Shown in pieces: positions 14,416 through 25,372 of a stretch of DNA of 64,000 nucleotides. Every line of letters starts with the position of its first letter. Position 1 is the stretch's first letter. Source of the DNA: Siphonodentalium dalli (lineage: Eukaryota; Mollusca; Scaphopoda; Gadilida; Siphonodentaliidae). The notes beneath the pieces are model-generated. The model did not search any database. It saw only the letters and a program-made list of their open reading frames with translations, and had not been told where the DNA came from. The stretch covers positions 3,435,784 to 3,499,783 of the forward strand of contig CP136066.1 in assembly GCA_032622095.1 (NCBI GenBank). Direction: 5' to 3'. The position numbers and the translations under genes are program-made.

Positions 14416-15090
14416 CGAACATATTGGTCGAGACGTCGCTGACAATACGAACAGATTGGTCGAGATGTCGCTGACAATACGAACATATTGGTCGAGATGT
14501 CGCTGACAATACGAACAGATTGGTCGAGATGTCGCTGACAATACGAACAGATTAGTCGAGATGGCGCTGACAATACGAACAGATTGGTCTAGATGGCGCT
14601 GACAATACGAACAGATTGGTCGAGATGTCGCTGACAATACGAACAGATTGGTCGAGATGGCGCTGACAATACGAACAGATTGGTCGAGATGGCGCTGACA
14701 ATACGAACAGATTGGTCGAGATGGCGCTGACAATACGAACAGATTGGTCGAGATGGCGCTGACAATACGAACATATTGGTCGAGATGGCGCTGACAATAC
14801 GAACAGATTGGTCGAGATGGCGCTGACAATATGAACAGATTGGTCGAGATGGCACTGACAATACGAACAGATTGGTCGAGATGGCGCTGACAATACGAAC
14901 AGCTTGGTCGAGATGGCGCTGACAATACGAACAGATTGGTCTAGATGGCGCTGACAATACGAACAGATTGGTCGAGATGGCGCTGACAATACGAACAGAT
15001 TGGTCTAGATGGCGCTGACAATACGAACAGATTGGTTGAGATGTCGCTGACAATACGAACAGATTGGTTGAGATGTCGCTGACAATACGT
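14416..15090. repeat. 32-bp minisatellite, about 21 units
   Basis: The unit reads approximately acgaacagattggtcgagat followed by ggcgctgacaat. Variants are g/t at gatGgcg/gatGTcg and a/t at gaacAgat/gaacAtat. Since 32 is not a multiple of 3, the minus-strand translation cycles through all three frames every 96 bp, and all three stay open. That explains the long Cys/Ser/Arg-rich overlapping open frames, which are not genes. Confidence 0.95.
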
Positions 15091-15122
15091 GTTCTAGAAA
15101 ATCTAGAGCTGTCTTCGGTCTG

Positions 15123-15416
15123 AAACGTACATGGTACTACTTAATCGTGATGAATAAACGTACATGGTACTACTTAATCGTGATGAATAAACGTACATGT
15201 TACTACTTAATCGTGATGAATAAACGTACATGGTACTACTTAATCGTGATGAATAAACGTACATGGTACTACTTAATCGTGATGAATAAACGTACATGGT
15301 ACTACTTAATCGTGATGAATAAACGTACATGGTACTACTTAATCGTGATGAATAAACGTACATGGTACTACATGTACTTAATCGTGATGAATAAACGTAC
15401 ATGGTACTACTTAATC
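15123..15416. repeat. 33-bp minisatellite, about 9 units
   Basis: The unit is aaacgtacatggtactactt followed by aatcgtgatgaat. It gives an 11-residue plus-strand period (MNKRTWYYLIV), which is a by-product of a unit length divisible by 3. One unit near 15370 has a 6-bp insertion. The last unit is interrupted by the element at 15415-15797 and resumes at 15798 with ttaatcgtgatgaataaa. The array therefore preserves the pre-insertion target sequence. Confidence 0.95.
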
Positions 15417-15440
15417 CTTTACCCAACAGAACGGCCCTGT

Positions 15441-15509
15441 GCCAATGCATTCTCTTATATATGCGAGTCGACCATAGGTCGCCTCGCATATATAAGAGAA
15501 TGCATTGGC
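15441..15509. repeat. 69-bp hairpin module, left form
   Basis: A 27-bp arm starting GCCAATGCATTCTCTTATAT is mirrored exactly at the other side. Inside it, after a single T/C mismatch, CGACC pairs with GGTCG around a 3-nt ATA loop. The total is a 33-bp stem with one mismatch. Confidence 0.95.
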
Positions 15510-15579
15510 TTAACACATTCAAAATTATAAAATTGTTAAATAATGTAAGAGAAAATGGTAAAAACAGATTTTTGTTTAG

Positions 15580-15648
15580 GCCAATGCATTCTCTTATACA
15601 TGCGAGGCGACCTATGGTCGACTCGCATATATAAGAGAATGCATTGGC
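15580..15648. repeat. 69-bp hairpin module, right form (opposed to the left copy)
   Basis: The centre reads GGCGACCTATGGTCGA, the reverse complement of the left copy's centre, so the two hairpins face each other. One arm base differs (ttataCatgc). It is followed by cacaggg, mirrored by ccctgtg before the left hairpin. Confidence 0.95.
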
Positions 15649-15918
15649 ACAGGGCATAACTGTAACCATCACAATGTGGTCAATAAGCCGGTTCCAATGA
15701 TTTCCATATTTGTATGGTTTTATTGAGGCAGACCGAAGATATTTTAGGCTGTTGAAGCTTTATTTGGCCGGTTTTGGCCGGTTTGTTGGGTAAAGGGTTA
15801 ATCGTGATGAATAAAGAGCTGTGCTAAAATGTTTTAATAGTTCTCTGTTAAGATAACGCAAAATACAATTTCCGGACATTTCGTTTCCAATTTCAGAATT
15901 CCGCTGATTGCATGCAAC

Positions 15919-16012
15919 GGATACCGTATTTGTATACAGCCCCGTATACTGATACCGTATTTGTATGCGGCCCCGTATACTGATACCGTATTTGTATGCG
16001 GCCCCGTATACG
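15919..16012. repeat. 31-bp tandem repeat, 3 units
   Basis: Three copies of gataccgtatttgtatgcgg plus ccccgtatact, the first slightly diverged (tatacagcc). Confidence 0.9.
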
Positions 16013-16381
16013 TTGTTCGAAGTTGTACTTGTATGGCTCAAATGCGTCTGGCTATGACACATATAGCTTGTAGAAAGGTAGTCCATGTATTGATTGACAT
16101 ATTTCGATACCGGAACACATTCGAAATAAAAATATGATTAGGTTTATTTTGGAGCGCAAACCACCATTCGGCTTTTAATGTGTACATATGCTATAATAAA
16201 CACGCTCTTACACGTAACAGGATGGGAGAATCAGCTTCGTGTTAAAGTCCTCGAATAACGCTGCATTATCTGCAAATGAAAACTATGTTTATTTCATCAT
16301 CAATGTTTTGGGAGTACCCCTTTCACATATATATATATATATAATAACGTAAATGATTTAATTCAGTTTTTAAGTTATTCT
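16013..16381. other. Intergenic sequence with a short TA microsatellite
   Basis: The only structure seen is a TA run at about 16325-16345. No coding signal is recognised. Confidence 0.5.
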
Positions 16382-16602
16382 GACGTTTCATGGTACGTTA
16401 TACACGTTTCGTGGTACGTATACCTCTCGTTATACACGTTTCGTGGTACATGTACCTCTCGTTATACACGTTTCGTGGTACGTATACCTCTCGTTATACA
16501 CGTTTCGTGGTACATGTACCTCTCGTTATACACGTTTCGTGGTACATGTACCTCTCGTTATACACGTTTCGCGGTACGTATACCTCTCGTTATACACGTT
16601 GT
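16382..16602. repeat. 32-bp minisatellite, about 7 units
   Basis: The unit is tacacgtttcgtggtacgta plus tacctctcgtta. Copies carry either ggtaCGTAtacc or ggtaCATGtacc. Open plus-strand frames across it (16390-16628) are period-driven and not genes. Confidence 0.95.
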
Positions 16603-16923
16603 TGTCGAATAGCTGCTTGAACTGTTGAACCGATTCAGTGGAAAGAATGTAATCCGATATACTATTCCAGTTTGAACCACTCTCTGCATATTGGGAAAGA
16701 AATATTTTCGCACATCTTTGACAATTATGTGTTTTTGCCATCTTAAGCGTGTGTTTCTTCAAAATAATATATCTGGTATACACTCCGTGTGTTAGCTTTT
16801 ATACTTCTATAATATCACACCGATTTCATCTGTATCGGAGAGACATGTTGCCAGATTTCACAAGGCGATTATGACATGACATATTCCACAATTTAGCTAT
16901 CAGTTTGGTAGCTCGCATATGGA

Positions 16924-17390
16924 CATATGTGACCCGCCATATCAAACCCAGTCGTAAGTCGGGATTGTTTTACCCCGTGCCAATGCATTATCTTATATAT
17001 GCGAGTCGACCATAGGTCGCCTCGCATATATAAGAGAATGCATTGGCCTATCAATTGTTTATCATTTTTTTTAAATAAATGTTTCTTACAATTTTTAGGA
17101 CATAAAATAAAAAACATCCATTACCCTGCAGGGAGCCCCACACATATATAGAAGCATATAGAAGAGTGTCGTCTGCTCATGTTTGTCTGGGGCTCTGTAT
17201 GGGTGAAATTATAAAATTGTTAAATAATACAAGAAAAAATTATTAAAATTATTAAAAATTGTTAGGCCAATGCATTCTCTTATATATGCGAGGCGACCTA
17301 TGGTCGACTCGCATATATAAGAGAATGCATTGGCACAGGGTAAAAACAATCCCTACTTACGACTGGATTTGATATGGCGGGTCACATATG
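16924..17390. mobile_element. Hairpin-pair element in a different TIR frame (467 bp)
   Basis: The outer arms are about 55-bp inverted repeats: the left begins CATATGTGACCCGCCATATC at 16924 and the right is its complement ending at 17390. They differ at only a few bases. Immediately inside sit the two opposed 69-bp hairpins (16979-17047 and 17266-17334). The spacer is 218 bp and contains CCCTGCAGGG and an inverted pair AGCCCCA/TGGGGCT. The ends are unrelated to the CCCTTTACCC ends of the TTAA-flanked copies. The palindromic CATATG at the border prevents an unambiguous target duplication. The superfamily cannot be assigned. Confidence 0.75.
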
Positions 17391-18480
17391 GTATTGCTCG
17401 CGAATGTGTACTGCTAACGAAGTTTCCGTATTCCAAATTCCATGTTGGTCACATCGAGCCCTGAGTCGTTTGTGTTACGTATTAAAGGGGTTCTGTACCC
17501 AAATGTTCTTGCTGTTTCTTTAATCTCTGAGTTGTAGAATGAGGTAACCAGATTTCCATTATTTGAAAGTTTGTTGAGTACCAAGTAATGTTACGGATGG
17601 CAGATTAGCTGGATTGCGAAAATACCAAATGTCGTTGTCGAGTAATTTTTGGACAGTTTTCAAGTACATGTGAATGCATCAAATACATGTTATGTTATAT
17701 GCCTACTAGTCCCATATACTTATTAAGTCATTGTATAGTCACTTAGTCTAGTCAGTGAGTGGCTTGAATTTACGGCCGATATCAACATATTTTTTACACG
17801 ATCGTGTGTGCCACGCTTTGGCCAATCCACTATATATATCCGTGAATTATTTTGATTACATCTTGTACACGGAAATTCGTAATTTAATTTATGACTCCAG
17901 CCATAAACTAAAATTATATCAACTTACTAACTTTGATTTTAAGATAACATATTAACCTGAACCTTTACAGAATACATATTCGTCTCAAATAACTTAGTGT
18001 TCTATATATTATCGATATTATATCGTTGTTATCAGCGGGAATTTATTGAAAATGGCGTACAGTACCCCTTTAAATAAACTGAAACCATGAAATAAATATC
18101 AGTATGATATTATCGGTTTGCTGTCTGCACATGGCATTAATCGGCCCCCACTCGACACATCCTTCTTCGCACGACATTGTTGCATCCCATCCGCATTCAA
18201 AGATGTTTAAACTGACATCAATTTTGTCGACGGATTTAGAACGCTAATATCAAGCAATCCTTCCAAACACGGAAATGCTTTCTCGCATAACACAGTTAGA
18301 GCGGATTCGTATAGGCTGCGCTAAGATGTTACAATAAGCCTACTTAGGAACGTTACACAATGTATGGCGGTATGCAGAACAGAGATTACTTTAGCCGATT
18401 CCCGCACACTGGACATATTCGCTGAAGTGGAATTGATCAGACTATGTTTTCGTTGCCATATTTTTAAATGCACACTACGT
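17391..18480. other. Intergenic sequence; nothing recognised
   Basis: The base composition is unremarkable and AT-rich. A 66-codon plus-strand open frame (17755-17955) has no motif. No tandem structure or inverted repeat is obvious by eye. Confidence 0.4.
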
Positions 18481-18960
18481 CACACTTAATGAATGCCCCA
18501 GACCACCCCAGCCACGATTGATCCCCTGTTAAATACTACTCATGCCATGCTCACACCCATTGTCACAGAACGCGTTAAAAACGACCCCCTGTTGAATAAT
18601 ACACATGTTGACCAAGCTCCATTGCCCCAAAAAAACATCAGTCGCAATTTCCGGTTAAATAGTGAATAATACCCATGTTGACCAACCCCCATTGGCGCTT
18701 ATTAATACCTTCAGGCTCAATTCCCGGTCACACGATGAACAATACCCCGTGCTGACCCACCCCAATGCCGCGATAGCCTCATGTACAATTCCCAGTCACA
18801 AAATGAATAATGCCGGTGTTGACCCATTCCAATGCCCGAGATAGCCTGAGGCGCAATTCCCGACCACATAACGAATAGTAATCGCGTTGAACCACCCCAT
18901 TGCCCCAGACCGCCTCAGACACGACCCTCCGTTTAATAGTGATTAATATCCCATTGTCCG
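18480..18960. repeat. Decayed tandem repeat, about 68-76 bp period
   Basis: The motif gttgacccaccccattgccc, followed by a version of gcctcaggcgcaattcccgg and then aatgaataatac, recurs at about 18607, 18675, 18751, 18817 and 18886. Copies differ heavily, unlike the other arrays, so the array is old. It is more GC-rich than its surroundings. Confidence 0.7.
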
Positions 18961-19859
18961 GATCGCCACGCCCGATGACCGTTAACTACAGTAAGTCAGA
19001 TTACTCTCACGGCTCCATCGGGAGTCTTTCCGGTTCAATAATGAATAATCTCCCTTTGTGATCCATTTCGCCGCATGTGAGCGCCAAGGCCAGCCACGGG
19101 CCTTAATTAACGTCATTTAACGCTAACCAAATTACAGCTGTTTTCTAACAAAGACACAATCCACTCGATACCTTGGCTATTGTCCTGACCCATTCTCAGA
19201 TCGACCACATTCGCGGGCCGGATGGCGCTATTATAATCCTAGCATTTACGATTCAGGGCTCACATCGATTTTCAGGCCCTATTTTTGTAAGGCTTTTATA
19301 CTGGGGTATTTCGATTTATCGGGTCACCCAATAATATCTCAGCATACTTATGTATAATACGTATGGATGCTTATTACACGGAGAACAATATGTCACACTG
19401 TTATCTGTGGGAATTCAAAGAACACCAAATTACTGTCTCGACATGTTTCCGAGCGTGGTCGTTCGAAGAAGCTACGATACGGGCGACCAGCAGCATTCGT
19501 CGGCGACTTCAAGGATGGCCACACAATTAAGTCTGCATTACGGAATTGTGCTCAAATGGTTCCCTGAGGGAATACTTCTTCAAAGTTGACGAGTAAATTT
19601 GTTGTTGTTGGTTGTACTAAAACAGTCTGATAACTCGGTTAAAACACGGCGAAATCATTCTCAGTTTGGTGCTTCAACGTGTTTTACTGGCGTTGCATTG
19701 ATTTCAACGGCATTTAAACTGACGGTCATAAATATTTCTGCTGAAGTTTGCTTATTTGGATTAAACACGTTGTTGATGCTGGTGCATTAACAAGGTAGGT
19801 TTAGATGAACTCGTGTTAGTTGGATGTACAAATAGTCGTAGGACAGCATCTCATATGTA
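18961..19859. other. Intergenic sequence, relatively GC-rich; nothing firmly recognised
   Basis: Overlapping open frames of 66-79 codons occur at 19350-19589 on the plus strand. They compete in two frames and show no domain or splice context, so no gene is called. Confidence 0.4.
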
Positions 19860-20620
19860 TAGTATCTACTTTATATTTTGAGAACTACGTATGTGTGTAT
19901 ATTTGTGCGTATATATGTGTGTATATACTTTATAGAATCGAAAACGCTGCACCGATCGAGACCAAACTTCCCATCTAAGGGTAAAAAACAAGGGAATGGT
20001 CGTCGCGGCGTTTTGGAGAAGCTCCGAGCACCCGTTTGCCACTCTCAGTCACAAAAACGGCACTGTGGGTTTAATCGCGTTGATAGTTAAAGAGCGTTCG
20101 TATCCGCAGTGTCTTTGATAAAGAGCGTATGCGTGTAATGTGATTATTACGTCTGTGTCCGGGCGTGAGCGTATGTATCCAGACATGAGCGTATTGTGTG
20201 ATTTTTACGTACTTAGGGAGGAACGGGGAGATTTTCATCGGGTCAGTTTTTTCCGCCCGAGGTGATATTCACCTTGAAACGGGTTCCCACAAATGATATA
20301 TATGTGTGTGTCCTTTATAGACTGGAACCGATTGAGGTCAAACTTGCTACCTACGGGAAGTGTCATGGACGGGTTAAATTGTGACCCCGACCTGACCTTG
20401 ACCTCAATTCCAGGTCAAATCTGGTAAAATTGAAAAACAAAAAATTAAATTAAAAAAAATTAATTAAAACAATTAATTAAAAAAGCCAGTCATTAAAAAG
20501 GCACAATTAACTCATTGAAAAACAAAACATTAAATTAAAAAAATAATTAAAAAAATTAATTAAAAATTGTCATGTTTCTGACGATTGCCGCCAGTGGCGG
20601 GCTAACATGCTAGTATTATA
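19860..20620 (+). repeat. Dispersed repeat, copy 1 (inverted relative to 30745-31960)
   Basis: The block starts with ttttgagaactacgtatgtg and a TGTGTATATA-rich stretch. It continues through ttatagaatcgaaaacgctg, cccatctaagggtaaaaa and gtcgcggcgttttggagaag. It then runs through a gaccttgacct-rich part and ends near ttgccgccagtggcgggcta. The same landmarks occur in reverse order and complement at 30745-31960, so these are two copies of one interspersed family. The copies are diverged and differ in length. At about 20085-20220 there are three diverged copies of a gagcgtatg...ttacgt motif. Confidence 0.7.
20436..20566. repeat. AT-rich low-complexity tract (aaattaaaaa/taattaaaa)
   Basis: The tract is almost entirely A and T, with two approximate copies of a segment reading gaaaaacaaaa(a/c)attaaatta. 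It lies within the dispersed repeat copy. Confidence 0.8.
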
Positions 20621-22379
20621 TAAATAAAAGCCGATGGTTCTACCCTGATCACAAGACACTGTTTAAAGCAGAATAACAGATCCCGTACACGTATAATGGT
20701 CAGATCGTTTTTATTTAGAAATACACTACACAAAAATAATTAACTTCCCGAATTAGGTTGTTTATGAAAAGGAGATCATGTAATTAATATGCCTTTGACA
20801 TTGATCAGGGAAATGGTGACATGTGTGGGTGTCGTGTCTCACCCCAACGTTAGTAAACTGAAACAGTTTGGAGACTTAATTCCTCACGCAACATTAACTG
20901 GACCTTTACATCGAATATAGGTTGACATTGTTGTCATTATTTTAATTTCCAACCTGTATTTATTGGGAGTATGTTGTTTGTATACCAAAATCATCACATG
21001 TTCTACTTTTGTTGTATTTTGCCCGAGACCGTCCGTTTGACGACGTGTTTGTTTGTGGGCCACACATTATTGCAGATCTCGAGAAATAACGAACTTCAAA
21101 AATCGATATCTGATCTCTCTGAGCTTTGATGGGTGGGTTCGTCGACTCGAATCAAATATTGTCTAACCCTGAAGCCAAAGAAATAGTAACTTAGGAGCGT
21201 TAATTCGGATGCATCTTTAAAAACATTAGATTTTACATTGGAGATATTTCGTCCAACTCTCTTGATCCACTTTTGGTCTGATATGGCCAACACCTAGGGG
21301 ACAACCAGTTGGAAACTTTGATTATCCATGGGATTCCAGCTATCGCAAACGTTTGTCTCGTTCAAGAGGGGTACAGTTGAACACGTGAATGTGGACACCC
21401 GGAACCTCAACGGAGTCCCTTTATCCACGTCCCTCGCATTGATTGCAAGAGGTAAATTGCGATATGTCGGCAATATTGTCCCGTCGCCTGAGTCGTAATA
21501 ATTTGACACCGAGTCGCATGCATACTCATGTATGAACTTAAAATATTCTAGCCACCCATTCGCGGATATCAATTTAAAACATAAATTACTATAGATATTG
21601 TACATTTCAAACGGAATAATATTTAGATCGTCCGAAAATTATTATCTTATAATGTTTCCGACACCTATGCTCGGTCAACCAATTTGTGATTCAGCTACCG
21701 CGATTAAACACGACTGCATGGTGTGCATGCTGGGTTGGGCTTTCCTTAGATCATGCCATGACTCATATATATCATAGTCCACACTTGCAATACCTGGGAA
21801 CTGTTTGAAGTTTTGACAGGGAACCTTACGTCAAAAACATTATATGGTGCATATGTTTATTTGTTCATGCGTGTTGCTTAATAGTTTATTCATCAGCAGG
21901 CGAATGTCTCAGCTCGAAATTGTATCATTTAAGGGACTTTGTGGGCAATTCTGATTGCGCCACTTACAATCATGGAATTGCTCTGGGGCAATTAATTCAA
22001 TGTTGTTTGCGATAGCCGCTCTCTATAATTTCGAGCAAACCGCTCTCTGAAGTAGATATGGACAAATATATATTTGCCCTGCCTTGTTTGTTCAAGGTTA
22101 TAAAGTTCACTGTCGAACGTGGTGAGAACATCAAGCAGTTCCCATGTTTTGTATCCGTGGAATATGATATACATATGGGCGACAACAGGGTGGATAATCA
22201 TGTTATGATCTACGTTTATGTAACGATTCTAGTCCAATAGCAACTAATCTCATAAGTCAATGTCAAATCATAATCAGTAAGTAACTCGCTGTATATAACT
22301 GGAATAATCTGGCAGTTGCCCATTGACTCATCCCTGGTTACGTGACCCTGCTAATTTATTATAATGCGGGTATTTAATG
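20621..22379. other. Intergenic sequence; nothing firmly recognised
   Basis: A roughly 40-bp motif around gagatatttcgtccaactct at about 21241 recurs at 32271 and marks another dispersed repeat fragment. Open frames of 60-103 codons (such as 21294-21605, minus) show no domain. Confidence 0.4.
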
Positions 22380-22875
22380 TTGAATCGCTATGGTGCAGAC
22401 ACATGCAGGGGAAGGGATATTGTTAATACACATTACCATGTTTTCATAAAGTTGTCACATTTTCGGTGTTTTCTGACCTGACCAATTTGATACAAATCCA
22501 GTGTTTGTATAAAACATTCAAGAACAAAATAATGCTGTATAGTTTATTATTTCCGATTTGCATCAACCACAACTAGTTCGCAGTATGCACGTTTTTTTAT
22601 GTGTTCTACACATATTCGAATTTCCTCGGTTGTTTCTCAAATCAGCCAAACACCGTGTAAATTGCAAATTTAGTTTAAAAAAACGGTACTTTTTATCAAC
22701 AGCATCGCTTCACCCCGCCACTTCTCACCACATGAAAAATCAGTTGGAGCCACCAGCATCAGAAAATCAGAAGGACCAAGACCATAGCAAAAGCAACGTC
22801 ACACGCCAACATCATAGCAAATAAGCAGGACCCACCAGCGTAGAACAATCAATAGGACCCACCGTAATCAAACTA
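22380..22875. mobile_element. Foldback-family element, degraded copy
   Basis: It begins near gaatcgctatggtgcagac and carries the internal marks of the better copy at 34952-35462: aaagttgtcacattttcggtgt, then ccagtgtt..., then aaaaaacggtactttttatc followed by aacagcatc. It ends with tandem motifs of the type ccaccagcatcagaaaatca. The copy is diverged and its left terminal repeat is mostly lost. Confidence 0.6.
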
Positions 22876-22885
22876 AATCAGCAGC

Positions 22886-23070
22886 ATAATGGGTGGACCG
22901 ATGGGTGGACCGATGGGTGGACCGATGACTATACATGAGGCCCCCACCCCCACCCCCTGGAATACGGAATACCACTTAACATAATGGGTGGACCGATGAC
23001 TATACATGAGGCCCCCACCCCAACCCCTGGAATACGGAATACCACTTAACACAGAGGGTGGAATACGGAA
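22886..23070. repeat. Short tandem repeats: 13-bp motif nested in about 88-bp units
   Basis: gggtggaccgatg is repeated three times from 22889. A larger unit containing gactatacatgaggccccca, ctggaatacggaataccact and taac occurs twice in tandem. Confidence 0.85.
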
Positions 23071-23950
23071 TACCGGGTAACAGCCATATGGAATACATAA
23101 ACATTTATCAAAACATCGTACCTCATAACAGGGCATGGAATACGGCGTACGATAAAGGGGGGTGGGGGCCTCATACATGCCGGGCCGTGGTTTCATAGTG
23201 GAATTATGAATATATCCTCGTCGCCAATAAACTAAACGATCTGTTTATAGCAATGGTACACCGCTCATCCCCGAACCTACCAGGCGGTTCGATACTAAGT
23301 GAAGCAACATCTTATTTGAGTACATTATATTATGTAACATATTGTGTACTTCACCTAACACATACTGGTTATCTGCTTACTTCTGACTGAATATATTAGA
23401 TTATATCTTATTTGTACAATGATAACCGATACAATTGACAAATGATATATGATAATATATATTTCACGGAGCAGTATGGTCATAGTTGGACCTGCTGCCT
23501 CTAATACGATATAATACATAATGATACAAAAAATGAGCGAATTGATGTACTTAATTGCAGATATATGCATAATTTATACCGCATGGAAGACTGATACAAA
23601 GCACTTGGACCATTGCAAGAATGTAGCATGCAACTAATAATAGCGAAAACATGTCCATCGTACAATGCCAGAAAACGCATTGTACCCCCCCAATTGGACG
23701 AAATTTCGCTGCAAAAAACAAACAATGATTCCTACAATGACAGTCGGTTCATACAATGTAGCAACATATTCTAATGGAAATACGCACATAATCGACATAT
23801 AATATGATATAGGTACATCGCAGATAATGGACTCTTATCCGTTATTTCGATTTATTGCGAGAACCGCAGTGAAAACACCTGTTAAAGGGCGTACAGACTA
23901 AAAGTCGTGAGTAGGCATATTTGTCTCATTGTCCGCATATAATCTGCTTA
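23071..23950. other. Intergenic sequence; nothing recognised
   Basis: There are only short open frames without motifs. A further partial copy of the ggaatacggaata motif lies near 23060-23150. Confidence 0.4.
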
Positions 23951-24041
23951 GAAATGTCTCATTATGAGTCGATAATGTGATTAAAATGTTCTCATCTTCA
24001 GCACATTGTCGACTCAAAATGATGTGATTCTAAGCAATTTA
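23951..24041. repeat. Imperfect inverted repeat, about 33-bp arms
   Basis: tgcttagaaatgtctcatta and tgagtcgataatgtg are mirrored, with a few mismatches, by cacattgtcgactcaaaatg and tgattctaagca around a loop of about 22 bp. This could be a small foldback element. Confidence 0.65.
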
Positions 24042-25372
24042 CCTACCTAAGACACGTTTTATTATAAGCAGATAATGTGCTGGTTTTCGGGAGAACAGGC
24101 TGCATGTATATGTAGGAACGAAGTTACACACTGCCTATATCAAAATTATGAAAATAACCGTTTTATTTTCAATGCCCATTCGATCATCCCAGTGGAGTGC
24201 TTCACATCACTTCAAGGGTATGTCCACACATATGGTCGAACTACATACCTTACCGTATACGTTGTGGTACCTCATGTTGTTAGTGGACGATGGCTGATGT
24301 CACTATTTCCACGTCTTCTTCATCAAATTCCCCCACCTGCGTGCCTTAATCTAGACAAAGCCCAAATCTGTGAACTTGTCATTGCCATTTAGCTGTATTT
24401 TATTTTACCACTTATTCGGTCCAAACCGTATCCGTTATGTTTTAATTGGTTTTGCTTTTCTGTGTTGAGTAGTTATTCTGCCAGATTGTCTCATGGATCC
24501 AAAACTCTTTGACAAAATGCAACTGTTAGTATATATGTTGCCCCTCCTTATATATATAATTTTAAGTTGCGTCCTCTTTTTACGGAATTGGTGGGGTTTT
24601 TTTTGTCACAATAATTGGTATTTCCGGGTCATAACAATAGAATATTGTATGTGTCGTCTGTGCATCTGAACGTGCATGGTCGGTATCTTTAATTTTAATA
24701 TATGTACCCGGCTTAGAGGTTATTTTAGTAGAGTCGCTAATGTCCGATGTTTCGCTCCCGTTGGACGTTCGTGAACAGATATAGAGACCATGCGCATGAG
24801 CCAGTATATGATCTCTATTTCTGAAAACAAATTGTTAGATCCCCTGGGTGGTCTGATGACGTCACAAAGATGTCCGCCATCCTGATTTTCTTAAGTTCTC
24901 TATTTTTGGATTTAATCATAAAAATATAATTGTGATATAAAATATATGACACTCCTTTCGTATAGTGTATGGTGTGACGCCATGTTGTATTATTATATGA
25001 ACAATTGTCCTCTTGATCAAAGATGGCCGCCAAAATTGCGACCAGAAGTGGGGGAAATTGATGATTTTCCATACCTGTCGCCGCATGGGGGTCTACACAT
25101 AATTTCTTATTTCACATTGAGAGTGGGATTTTCTTTTCAACTCCCTCCTCCCTTAATATCACGAAAAGACATGACGCGTATGCAGTACATACGCTAATAT
25201 GTATAAGAAATTAAAGCTATGCACATTTACTTAAAAGTAGCCGATTTAACTAATTTCCCATGATGACATCTAGTAGTGTAACGATAACATAATTTTGTAT
25301 TTTTACTGCCATTTACTGTACTCTATGGTGTTCCCAGCCCCCCTGGATCTCTATATTGTTACAACATATTGA
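24042..25372. other. Intergenic sequence with fragments of a TGACGTCACAAAGATG-type repeat
   Basis: tgatgacgtcacaaagatg at about 24854 and caaagatggccgccaaaatt at about 25018 look like two parts of an interspersed element; a related gacgtcatctttgtgacgtc lies at about 26147. A 105-codon plus-strand open frame (24075-24392) has no recognisable domain. Confidence 0.4.

Larger units (their letters stand above)
15415..15797 (+). mobile_element. TTAA-flanked hairpin-pair MITE, copy A (383 bp)
   Basis: The element is bounded by TTAA at 15411-15414 and 15798-15801. The left end reads TCCTTTACCCAACA and the right end TGTTGGGTAAAGGG, so the terminal inverted repeats are about 14 bp with one mismatch. 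The flanking 33-bp array unit (cttaatcgtgatg) shows that the empty site carried a single TTAA. Inside are two opposed 69-bp hairpins (15441-15509 and 15580-15648) separated by about 70 bp of AT-rich spacer. A longer right shoulder contains ggccggttttggccgg. TTAA duplication with ends starting CCC is the signature of piggyBac transposition, which is an inference. No transposase is encoded, so it would be non-autonomous. Confidence 0.85.

Noticed and set aside
14287-15053. Three overlapping Ser/Cys/Arg-rich proteins on the minus strand
   Set aside because: They are three frames of the same 32-bp minisatellite.
15147-15530. 127-codon plus-strand protein with MNKRTWYYLIV repeats
   Set aside because: It is a read-through of the 33-bp array into the inserted element.
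24075-24392. 105-codon plus-strand gene
   Set aside because: There is no recognisable motif, and it is isolated in AT-rich sequence.
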